Assembly: GCA_944322945.1 (NCBI GenBank)
Contig: CALUQN010000016.1
Span: 1-51,313, forward strand
DNA: 51,313 nt
Reading direction: 5' to 3'
From: Candidatus Gastranaerophilales bacterium
GTDB taxonomy: Bacteria; Cyanobacteriota; Vampirovibrionia; Gastranaerophilales; Gastranaerophilaceae
The notes beneath the pieces were generated by a model. That model was not told where the DNA came from, did no database searches, and worked only from the letters and a program-made list of their open reading frames with translations. Within the stretch, counting starts at the first letter, position 1. The number at the start of each line of letters is the position of its first letter. Made by a program: the position numbers and the translations under genes. Below are positions 25,511 through 33,700 of this stretch, piece by piece.

Positions 25511-26809
25511 ATGCCAGTTACAAATAACGTATTTTCGCAATTTTCTAAACCTCAGACATATCTGACGCAGACTCTGCCGGCACAAAAGCAACAAGCGGCT
25601 AACCCGGCGCAGAAAATCGGCGAAAATATTACCCTGACAAAAACCGAAAAAAAACAACTGACCGCCGCTGGTATTATTACACTGAGCGGAATTTTGCTAT
25701 TTGCCGGGCGTAAATTTATTGCGGGGAAATTTTTCAAAAAACCGGATATTCCGAAATACAGGCCGCTGGAAAATCTTGTCGACGATACAATGAGCCAGGC
25801 TGGAGAAATTATCAATAATAAATATGAAAATATAATTATAAATTCTTTTTACAATGCAAACCCTGAAGAAATAATCAAAGCACACCGGCTGGCATCTGGC
25901 AATGCACTTAAAAATCTTAGCGTTATACTTGCTTTCAAACATAAATATCTGCATGAAATTGACGATTCTACATACATCAAACTTATAGAACGCTACATTC
26001 CGGAAATGTTTAACAAGGAGCATAAACTTGAATATAATGAACCAATTATAATCGAAGAATTATCGCAGGCATACTACAACACACAAAACAAAGCAAAGGC
26101 TTTTGAAATACTCTCACGCGCCAAAAATAATTTTACCAAGGACGGTAATTGGGCTGAACCACATTTCATAAACCAGGAAATTATACTCAATGGAAGAGAA
26201 AAAAACTACGGAAAAGTTTTGGAAATATATAACAACAGTGACTATGAGGTTAATGAAGATAATGTATTGCTGACAATAATGCAAAGCCTTAAAGAAATTG
26301 AAGGTTTTGACAGCAGCATTAATTTTTTTGAAAATAATTTTCACCGCATTACACTAGACTGCAAAAAAAGTTTTGACTATTATCTGGATTTGTCCATAGA
26401 AAACGGAAGAAAAACACATTTCTATAAGACAATGGCGGAAAACAAGCATATAACAGCCCGTAAATTCTTTAATATTCTTTCTGAAAACAAAGAAAAACTC
26501 GAATTGAACGAAAAAACAAATCAACTTGTTGATCTATATAATGAGCTGTACAAAACTGAACGTGAATATGATTTTGATGAAGCGGCTCCTGAACTCGTTG
26601 ATAAATCAATAGAAATATACACAAAAGCAAAAAACTATAATATTCTGAGTGAGCAGGAAGCCGATGATATCCTTGCAAAACTTAATAAGTATAAGAGTAA
26701 CCCCACGCCTGAAAGCTACGACGAAAACATACAACCTATAGAGATACTGATATTAGAGAAAAAACATCCGTTTTTTAAAAAGGTTGTTGACTTTCTTAAT
26801 GAGGATTAA
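25511..26809 (+). CDS. Membrane-anchored helical-repeat (TPR-like) protein, function unknown
   Basis: 432 aa. Residues 1-45 are Gln/Pro/Ala-rich and look disordered. One hydrophobic segment follows (about 51-66, AAGIITLSGILLFAGRKF). The rest is helical, with paired-helix units such as IIEELSQAYYNTQNKAKAFEIL and QEIILNGREKNYGKVLEIYN that look like degenerate TPRs. No ribosome site is visible before the ATG. The 3' end overlaps the convergent zincin gene by four bases. The N-terminal layout resembles other lineage-specific proteins in this window. No enzymatic motif seen; a scaffold role is possible but unproven. Confidence 0.75.
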   Translation: MPVTNNVFSQFSKPQTYLTQTLPAQKQQAANPAQKIGENITLTKTEKKQLTAAGIITLSGILLFAGRKFIAGKFFKKPDIPKYRPLENLVDDTMSQAGEIINNKYENIIINSFYNANPEEIIKAHRLASGNALKNLSVILAFKHKYLHEIDDSTYIKLIERYIPEMFNKEHKLEYNEPIIIEELSQAYYNTQNKAKAFEILSRAKNNFTKDGNWAEPHFINQEIILNGREKNYGKVLEIYNNSDYEVNEDNVLLTIMQSLKEIEGFDSSINFFENNFHRITLDCKKSFDYYLDLSIENGRKTHFYKTMAENKHITARKFFNILSENKEKLELNEKTNQLVDLYNELYKTEREYDFDEAAPELVDKSIEIYTKAKNYNILSEQEADDILAKLNKYKSNPTPESYDENIQPIEILILEKKHPFFKKVVDFLNED

Positions 26810-27696
26810 TGCGGCTTAGATTTTTTATCTTCTGCCAATGCTAAAATAAAATCGCCGTATTTTTCTGCACAAGCATCGCCTGCAGCAAACGCTTCCTTTT
26901 CAAGGAGATTTTCTTCGTACTGTTTAATCTCGTCAAAACCTGAAAATCTGTCTATCTTTACATAATTTTTAGTGGCATCAAAATACGCTCTTGATTTTAC
27001 ACCCTCTGGCGAATCTGCAGAAATTTTTCCTAAAAGCAATTCTGCAAGCTCCTGCCGCACAGAAAAAATTTCTTTTATTTGTCCTAAATATCCGGATATG
27101 ATATTTTTAATTTCTTCATCCGTTTTATCTTTAAAACTCTTTCCTTTTTTAGCCGTATTAAACATGAATTCTTCTTCCATTTCAAATATTTTATCGACGC
27201 CTATACCTTCTGTCCTGAGCATAGTTACAAATTGTTTAAAATGTTCAATTTCATGTTTTAGAGTTGAAAGAATTTTAACTTTGGAAACATCGTCAATATC
27301 GGAAATATTAATATTAAAATCAGTCCATCTCCACCCGCCGCTGAAATCTCGCGTAGTTTCAAAAGTCAAATCCGGTTTTAAATGTTCATACCCTGTTTCC
27401 TTCAAAGAAATGTCCATAGCTTCTTGTGCAAATTGCTTTTTGTCAGGTATTTTCCAGATACGGGAAAACATATTCAGTTCTTTTTCTGACAAGCCTTTAT
27501 TTAAAAGTTTCTGTACAGATTGAAGCTCATCACTATTCAGATATGAAAAATATTCAGGCTTAACATTTTTCATAAATTCTTTTTCCAGTTTACTTACCGA
27601 TTTTGAGACACTACGGAGACCGCCGTACAGAACACCAAAGCTGCCCGCTGTAGCTGTATATATCATAAATTTTTTGTTTCTGTCGTCAATTTTCAT
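26806..27696 (-). CDS. Putative zinc metallopeptidase with HEIEH motif
   Basis: 296 aa, not assigned to a named family. A weakly hydrophobic N-terminal stretch (MIYTATAGSFGVLYGGL, about 11-27) may be a membrane anchor. The zincin motif is H148-E149-I-E-H152 in TLKHEIEHFKQF. A second conserved-looking acidic helix, LLEKEAFAAGD (E266, E268), could give the third ligand, as in gluzincins. Between them lies a charged helical region. Just before HEIEH is a beta segment (WRWTDFNINIS) that could be the substrate strand. The gene starts eight bases after the stop of the HNH gene on the same strand, so they are likely co-transcribed. No clear ribosome site. Confidence 0.75.
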   Translation of the reverse strand: MKIDDRNKKFMIYTATAGSFGVLYGGLRSVSKSVSKLEKEFMKNVKPEYFSYLNSDELQSVQKLLNKGLSEKELNMFSRIWKIPDKKQFAQEAMDISLKETGYEHLKPDLTFETTRDFSGGWRWTDFNINISDIDDVSKVKILSTLKHEIEHFKQFVTMLRTEGIGVDKIFEMEEEFMFNTAKKGKSFKDKTDEEIKNIISGYLGQIKEIFSVRQELAELLLGKISADSPEGVKSRAYFDATKNYVKIDRFSGFDEIKQYEENLLEKEAFAAGDACAEKYGDFILALAEDKKSKPH

Positions 27697-27703
27697 AAAT
27701 CTT

Positions 27704-29728
27704 TTAACTGCCGCTTGTTGAAATATCTATATTTGTAAGCCTTGAAAACTGCGCTGCAACTTCGTAAGGATAAAACTCAAACTTTTTACCGATAATTTTG
27801 TCCTTGCTGAGTTGTTTAACCTGCATAATATATTTTTCCATATTACTAATCATCTCCGGATGTCTTTGCACCCAGTGTCCGAGACCGGTTGAACTTTTGC
27901 TTGTATTGCAGTCTTTGCACATAACAACAAGATTTTCATATTTATTTTCAGGATAACCTATTCTGCTGTTTTTCTGACGTTTTGAATTGTATTTTGACTT
28001 AGGATCAAGGTGGTCGACAGTTGCCAGAGAGTGATTAAAAATATACTCCGCCATAATTTTTAGAGTTGATTTACCTTTATACGAAACGGATTCCGGCGGT
28101 ATTAGCACAATTTGTCTTGCATACTCATTGACAATATTTCGATAGCAGGTTGCCCAAAATTCCCGGCGAATATCATGGTTAACAGAGCCGGCAAGTTCTG
28201 AAAGAATATCGTGATATTTTTCAAGCGGGAATAATTTTTCCGGTCGGAGGTTGAGAGAGAGATTATTTGCCTGAGAAATAAATCTACGGACAGCCGCAGC
28301 CTCTTCCGGCTTCAGGTCATAAGCTTCTGATATATCTTCTACATTTTTAATATTCTCAGTCAATGTATCCTGCAAGTTTTTGTATGTAAATACCTTTAAA
28401 AGCTTTTCCATACCGGATTCAGAGATAACGCTGTGTTGGCTGAGATTTCTTTCAAATTCCTGAATTAAAGGGACATATTTGGGCTTAATAACCTCGCGGT
28501 ATTTATGAAAAATCCCTAGTAAATCCGGCATAGTTTCAGAGTCTTGAATTTCCTGATAAATTTTTGCTTTTTGCTCGTGGGTAATAGTTTTCTGACCGCA
28601 GGACGCACAGCAGATACCCGGAATATCAGTGAGAGGGAACTCAACATAGCGTGGAATTTTCAAGCCGGTTTCCTTTAACAACGCACGCAAATCAGGTTGA
28701 AGATTATCAGGAGCAAAACGGTTATTGAAATTTTTTATTACGCTGTTTTGCAGACGAATTGGATAAGAGCGATTTTCATGTAAATCACCTGCAAGAGCCG
28801 CCCTGCAAAGTTCATAAATATGGTTATAATAAAAATGTTTTTTCAAATCTTTATTACTTAAATTTTTCCCGGTTACCTCGCAATGCTTACAGGTCAGCAT
28901 GATATTGTTGGTATCTGCCGGGGCCTTGTCTGTAACTATACTTGTATCTGACTTTGAATAACCGAAAAGATTTTTTATAAAAATTTTAGATAATGAGGTT
29001 TCGTTACCACGCTTTTGTTCAAAGAGATATTCATTAAAGAAGGAATCTCTGACTGCGGTATTAAGCCGCATATAGATTTTATTTTTTTGAGGCGATTGTA
29101 ATTGAGAGACGGAATTTTTCATAGTCTTTGAAAATTCCTTGTAAATTTTTACTCTTTCAGGTGTATTTTCCGGAATAAGTGCAACAGCATCTTTACAAGA
29201 AGAAAGTATTGCAGAATCGTGTTCATTTAAGTCACCCGATTGCAGAAGTTTATCGAAATCAATGAGCATAAACCTATAAGCATCATCGGATTTTTGCTGC
29301 ATATTTTTTTTACAGAGTGCGAGCACTTCATCCGCGGTAGAGTCAAAATTAGCATAACCTACGTGCTTAACTTCCGCAACAATATTTGAGAACCTCGGAT
29401 TGATAAAATCTTCATATTTATTAAGAAATTTAAAAAGATTATTAACCGATTTAATTTTGTCCGCCTCGAGCTGAAGATCGTTCATCTCGTCAGCGGAAAG
29501 CATTTTAGTGCCGCAATAAGGGCAGTGAAGATTTTTTAAAGACTTCAAATCATTAATAAGAGCTACCTGTTTGTCATCCTTCGCGCAAAAATTTACCGGC
29601 AAATAATAAGCAGAGGGCATTTCAGGGCGAGGTCTCTGATCATTTTCACTCAAAACATCTTTGTATTGCGGGGTATTAGCAAACACCTGGGGCCTTAAAA
29701 ATGATAAATTTACAGGTAAAACTTTCAT
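27704..29728 (-). CDS. HNH nuclease-domain protein with duplicated zinc-ribbon modules
   Basis: 674 aa from the ATG at 29728 (an ATG three codons earlier is possible). The N-terminus contains YYLPVNFCAK (41-50), close to the NFTG-type motif seen elsewhere here. Residues from about 69 hold CPYCGTK followed by a helical module (LFKFLNKYEDFINPRF); from about 385 the pattern recurs (CASCGQK...LLGIFHKYREVIKPKY), so the protein carries an internal duplication. A third Cys pair (CKHCEVTGKN) lies between. Near residue 575-620 an HNH domain is seen: TVDHLDPKSK, then NKYENLVVMCKDCNTSK, with the zinc Cys pair and Asn. Probably a DNA or RNA nuclease; target unknown. No methyltransferase or immunity gene is adjacent. 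Confidence 0.8.
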   Translation of the reverse strand: MKVLPVNLSFLRPQVFANTPQYKDVLSENDQRPRPEMPSAYYLPVNFCAKDDKQVALINDLKSLKNLHCPYCGTKMLSADEMNDLQLEADKIKSVNNLFKFLNKYEDFINPRFSNIVAEVKHVGYANFDSTADEVLALCKKNMQQKSDDAYRFMLIDFDKLLQSGDLNEHDSAILSSCKDAVALIPENTPERVKIYKEFSKTMKNSVSQLQSPQKNKIYMRLNTAVRDSFFNEYLFEQKRGNETSLSKIFIKNLFGYSKSDTSIVTDKAPADTNNIMLTCKHCEVTGKNLSNKDLKKHFYYNHIYELCRAALAGDLHENRSYPIRLQNSVIKNFNNRFAPDNLQPDLRALLKETGLKIPRYVEFPLTDIPGICCASCGQKTITHEQKAKIYQEIQDSETMPDLLGIFHKYREVIKPKYVPLIQEFERNLSQHSVISESGMEKLLKVFTYKNLQDTLTENIKNVEDISEAYDLKPEEAAAVRRFISQANNLSLNLRPEKLFPLEKYHDILSELAGSVNHDIRREFWATCYRNIVNEYARQIVLIPPESVSYKGKSTLKIMAEYIFNHSLATVDHLDPKSKYNSKRQKNSRIGYPENKYENLVVMCKDCNTSKSSTGLGHWVQRHPEMISNMEKYIMQVKQLSKDKIIGKKFEFYPYEVAAQFSRLTNIDISTSGS

Positions 29729-29800
29729 ACATACCATTAAACCACATCAAGAAATTTTTTTGCTAGTAATAATTAACTTTTAATAATAAAATAATAATTA

Positions 29801-29824
29801 AAAAGAGCCATTGAAGGCTCTTTT
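29801..29824 (-). terminator. Terminator downstream of tRNA-Lys
   Basis: AAAAGAGCC (29801-29809) / GGCTCTTTT (29816-29824) with a 6-nt loop. On the minus strand the stem is followed by T-rich sequence, so it ends the tRNA transcript before the HNH gene. Confidence 0.75.
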
Positions 29825-29905
29825 GTGATAAAAACTAAAAAAATTATCTAAAATATTACATTCTATATTGTTTACTTTTTTCTTTAGCATAAAGAAAAAA
29901 GTAAA

Positions 29906-29978
<73 letters not shown>

Positions 29979-29991
29979 AAATTTCGTTTTA

Positions 29992-30020
29992 ATTTTAACA
30001 AAACTGATAGTTTTAGTCAA
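29992..30020 (-). promoter_or_regulatory. Promoter of tRNA-Lys
   Basis: Minus-strand TTGACT (30015-30020) and TAAAAT (29992-29997) with a 17-bp spacer, 13 bp before the tRNA 5' end. Confidence 0.65.
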
Positions 30021-30080
30021 TAGCAGGCACAATGGATTTATATATATGTTTCCACCAAATATTATTAAAAGATAAGCATA

Positions 30081-30212
30081 ATGTCATTACGAACGTCGGA
30101 TTGACCTCCATGTTTCGGAATCTTACCACTGGCAAGCCCCTGCGGGAAACCGGACATTTTTCACAAAATCAAAGATTTTGGAAAAAGTAGCCAAACAAGT
30201 TCAGAGTGACAA
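30081..30212. repeat. Intergenic element with imperfect inverted ends (REP/MITE-like)
   Basis: The gene-free stretch 30021-30282 holds a segment whose ends ATGTCATTACGAAC (30081-30094) and GTTCAGAGTGACAA (30199-30212) are imperfect inverted repeats (10 of 14 positions). Inside are GC-rich patches (CCCCTGCGGGAAACCGG) and a small dyad (CAAAATC...GATTTTG, 30163-30182). No ORF. Such GTCATT...GTGAC elements are common dispersed bacterial repeats; copy number cannot be seen here. Confidence 0.5.
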
Positions 30213-30282
30213 TTTTAGCTATTATTAGTGGATTTTGATATATAACTCCCAGGCACTATGTGATTTGTATATTTATCTAATC

Positions 30283-30311
30283 AAAAAGCCGGTAAGTTAA
30301 CCGGCTTTTTT
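30283..30311 (-). terminator. Terminator of the autotransporter gene
   Basis: AAAAAGCCGGT (30283-30293) / ACCGGCTTTTT (30300-30310), perfect stem with a 6-nt loop. On the minus strand it directly follows the stop at 30318 and has a T-tract. Confidence 0.9.
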
Positions 30312-30317
30312 GAAATT

Positions 30318-33300
30318 TTATTTCATTGATTTAATAACTTTTTTGGTTTGCGGAGTCGGGCGGGTTGCCTTTTTGTTCGGTTGTTTGTCGCCGACCATCC
30401 AGCGGAAGCCTAACTGCAAGCCCACACCGTTTCTGCCGCCATTTGTAATGTATGTCTGGAAAAATCCGGTAAATCTTTCGCCCCAGGATTTTCTGACGCC
30501 TACACCGTATTTAACAAACGGTTTTACACTCAATTCAGGAAGTGATACCTGATTTGCCATAAAATGCGTATTATCCATTATATTCCATATCATACTTACG
30601 CTTCCGTAAGGCTGCCAGCCGTTTTTCAGGTTGCCAATAATCTTAATCCCCGGTTCCAAATGGATTGCGTGCAACGGATCAGAACTGATTGCAACCCCTG
30701 ACGCGTTATGGTAATCAAATGTATTTACATACGAATATGACATTGTAAAATTCGGCTGGATAATCAATTTACCTTTTGCAAATTCCACATTGTATCCGGA
30801 TTTTGACGCGATACCAGCCATAAGCATTGTGAAGTTATCCTGTCCGAAGAAGGTTTGTGCTTCTCCTGCACTTGCTCCGGTGTTTGCGGTTAAACCTGTA
30901 AAGAAGTTCCCTTTATAAGCCATACCGACTACGCCAAGAGTACCGCCGTTCTGGTAAATTCCGACACCGTCATAAGACTGATGGGAACCGTTATACCCGC
31001 CATAAACACCCCAAATTCCATCCCAGCCGTGTCCAAGGTCGTACATTTCTGATTCAGCTCCGAAGAATGAGCCGTATGCTACGTTGGAAACTTTCGGGCC
31101 ATTATCAAGCGATACATTTTCAAATGTTGCATAAGGTCTGAACCAGCCGGCTTTATTTTCATAACGTGTCACTGTCGGGTCAAAGACTATATTGGAATTT
31201 TGTGCTGCTGATGCGTATTTATTTCTCATTTTCATAGCCTGACGCTGCTCTTTTGTCATCAGCATATACATATCCATATTGCGGAAAGCTTCATCATAAG
31301 AATGCAGCTGGACAAGATATCCGCCAAGCTGTGCCGCTACAGGAGATGCCATAATACCAGGGTTCACATCATCGTATGAAGGATTATATCCGCCCTGCGC
31401 CGTAAAGCTCAGGAAGCCGTTTGCATAATCCACCATATATTTTTGGATTGGTCCCATTGCAGTGCGCGCTGCATCGTCAAGTAATACATATTCCGCGATG
31501 TTTCCTGATACTATTTGTGTTTTTACATCATTGACAAGCGCATCGCTTACAAGATTCAGGCTGCTGCCGCCGAGCACAAGATGTCCGTCGTTTGTAACCT
31601 TAACATTGTTTGCAGAAATCTTATCAGCCTGTTCTTTGGCTAAATCAACATCAAGATAAAGGCTGACGTCGCCGTCAATTTCAAGTGTTTCGAAGTTAAG
31701 GTTTTCGATACTTGCAGGGTCTGGATTAGTAGTCCAGCTGCCGTCTTCTTTTTCAATAGCGGAGGTATTTTGGAGATTGATAGACGTACCATCGCCGAAT
31801 GCACCGGTTTGAAGTTTTCCAAACTCAGTACCTGCTGCGACTGCCAGAATACCTTGTTCTACAGCTATGTTACCGTTGAAGCCAGAGTTGTCGCCGGAGA
31901 GAACAAGCGTGCCAGAATTGTCTTTTCCGATTGTACCGGTACCGGAAATATTTGTTAATTGAGCGTTTTTAGAACCTTCAATCACGATACCTGTATCTGC
32001 GGCAAGGTTAGTTTTTCCGCCAAAGAATGTTGTATCATCAGTATTGTAGATAACATTACCGGCGTTGATGTTCGCTGTACCTTTGAATTGTGAGTTATCA
32101 CCTGTCAAGGTCATATCAAAATCACCGTCTTTTGTGATTGCTGAGTTTGCACCGCCGGCAAATGCGCCGGTTGTAATTTCTGACATATCTGCATTAATTT
32201 TCACATCTGCAGCATTAGCGATTGTGGTTGTACCTTTGATATAAGTATCATCTGCGGAATTTTGGTCGAAATTCAAAGTTCCTGCCGAAACAAGAAGATT
32301 ACCGGTGAAGTTTTCATTACTGCCGGAGAGTTTCAATTCGCTTTCGCCGGTTTTATTCAATATTCCGGAGCCTGCAATACCGCTTGAAATAACATTTTTG
32401 CCATCAGAGGCAGCAATATAATTAACCTTTGCATTCTCGCCGTCGATATAAATATCATTAGCGCCGGCGCCGTTGTTGTTGTTTGCAAAAGTTACATCTT
32501 CAAGATTGACAGTGCCAGCGTTTGTATAAATCGCACCGCCTAGACCCGTTGAATTATTATCGTGAATATTTGCGTTTGTAATTGTTGCGACAGAATCTGA
32601 GGTATGACTCAAGACTGAACCGTTTCCGTCTTTATTTGCGTGCGAAATTTCGACATCGTTAATTCTCAGATCTGTATTATCATTCACCACATCAAACATA
32701 GAATATTTGTTGTCCCCGTTTATGTGAGAAATTATGGAGCCGTCGGCTTTTTCTATACCTTGAACGGTAAAGATACCGTCTGCAGTTTGACCGAGATGAG
32801 AACCGATTACGTATTCATCTTCTTTCAGGAACTGGAAGCCTCTTATATCACTGCTATCTTTTACGTTTTGAGAACCTAAAGAGAACTCATCTGCGACATC
32901 AACAGCTGTCAGGATAACCGATTGTTTATCTTCACCGGTTGTAACCGTGTAGTGGTAAACATCCGTCGCCCAATCGTCAAGTGTCAAATCACTCAATTTC
33001 AGCCCGCCGCCAAGTATTTCAAATTCAACAGACTCAGGCGGGGTAGTCAGTCCGTCATCATAGAACACATCCCTCAAATTCAATGTTGTTAGAGTCAATG
33101 TGCCGGAACCGTTTGTTGAAATAATTTTATCTGACTGATGACCGTCTTCGGTATGGAATGCCAAATCAACACTCAATTCTGACCCCTCTTCAGCGTTCAG
33201 GTTGTCGAATGTATAAGTTTTAAACGCATCATCTGCCACATCAATCAGTGCATCTTTGATTGTGAATTTACCTGTATTGTATTCGGTAGTTGTCAGGTGG

Positions 33301-33647
33301 ATAGTGCTTCCTCCGTCAAAGATAACTTCTTTGTCGCCTGTCTGACCGGCAAGCGCACTGCCGAGTTCATAAGTTCCATCCTTGAATGTAACAGAACCGG
33401 TGTTTACATCATCTGCGAAAGAAATATTTGATGTTGAATCAAGCACATAAGTTTGACCTGCAATAGCGTTATAGACAATGTCACCACCGTTTGCAACCAT
33501 TTTAAAATCAAATGCGTTATCATCAGCTGAATCCGGATAAGCATTAACGGTCAAAGTTCCCTCGTTTGCGTAGGCAGTACCGTTGAATTTTTCACCGTTG
33601 TCTGCCATGTAAGTGAAGTTCAAATTACCTGAGCCGTTTTTGTTCAA
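30318..33647 (-). CDS. Autotransporter adhesin, C-terminal part with beta-barrel (downstream half of a frameshifted gene)
   Basis: The frame is open from 33722 and the sequence before the nominal TTG at 33647 (NGILNYSTDTEVGLANVSGDG) continues the repeats of the upstream half, so this is not an independent gene. The passenger portion has PATR-type strands (SGTLVLSGDNSGFNGN, TGDNSQFKGT) and Pmp-like marks (GGAIYTN, FANNN). From about residue 830 on lies the autotransporter barrel (AGWFRPYATFENVSLDNG, GIWGVYGGYNGSHQSY, VKYGVGVRKSWGERF) ending in a last strand GVGLQLGFRWMVG. After it stands a basic 22-residue tail, which is unusual because the aromatic end of the barrel normally is the C-terminus. 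No ribosome site is seen at 33647. A terminator follows. Confidence 0.85.
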   Translation of the reverse strand: MNKNGSGNLNFTYMADNGEKFNGTAYANEGTLTVNAYPDSADDNAFDFKMVANGGDIVYNAIAGQTYVLDSTSNISFADDVNTGSVTFKDGTYELGSALAGQTGDKEVIFDGGSTIHLTTTEYNTGKFTIKDALIDVADDAFKTYTFDNLNAEEGSELSVDLAFHTEDGHQSDKIISTNGSGTLTLTTLNLRDVFYDDGLTTPPESVEFEILGGGLKLSDLTLDDWATDVYHYTVTTGEDKQSVILTAVDVADEFSLGSQNVKDSSDIRGFQFLKEDEYVIGSHLGQTADGIFTVQGIEKADGSIISHINGDNKYSMFDVVNDNTDLRINDVEISHANKDGNGSVLSHTSDSVATITNANIHDNNSTGLGGAIYTNAGTVNLEDVTFANNNNGAGANDIYIDGENAKVNYIAASDGKNVISSGIAGSGILNKTGESELKLSGSNENFTGNLLVSAGTLNFDQNSADDTYIKGTTTIANAADVKINADMSEITTGAFAGGANSAITKDGDFDMTLTGDNSQFKGTANINAGNVIYNTDDTTFFGGKTNLAADTGIVIEGSKNAQLTNISGTGTIGKDNSGTLVLSGDNSGFNGNIAVEQGILAVAAGTEFGKLQTGAFGDGTSINLQNTSAIEKEDGSWTTNPDPASIENLNFETLEIDGDVSLYLDVDLAKEQADKISANNVKVTNDGHLVLGGSSLNLVSDALVNDVKTQIVSGNIAEYVLLDDAARTAMGPIQKYMVDYANGFLSFTAQGGYNPSYDDVNPGIMASPVAAQLGGYLVQLHSYDEAFRNMDMYMLMTKEQRQAMKMRNKYASAAQNSNIVFDPTVTRYENKAGWFRPYATFENVSLDNGPKVSNVAYGSFFGAESEMYDLGHGWDGIWGVYGGYNGSHQSYDGVGIYQNGGTLGVVGMAYKGNFFTGLTANTGASAGEAQTFFGQDNFTMLMAGIASKSGYNVEFAKGKLIIQPNFTMSYSYVNTFDYHNASGVAISSDPLHAIHLEPGIKIIGNLKNGWQPYGSVSMIWNIMDNTHFMANQVSLPELSVKPFVKYGVGVRKSWGERFTGFFQTYITNGGRNGVGLQLGFRWMVGDKQPNKKATRPTPQTKKVIKSMK

Positions 33648-33700
33648 AATACCGTCACCGCTAACATTTGCAAGACCGACCTCTGTATCTGTTGAATAAT

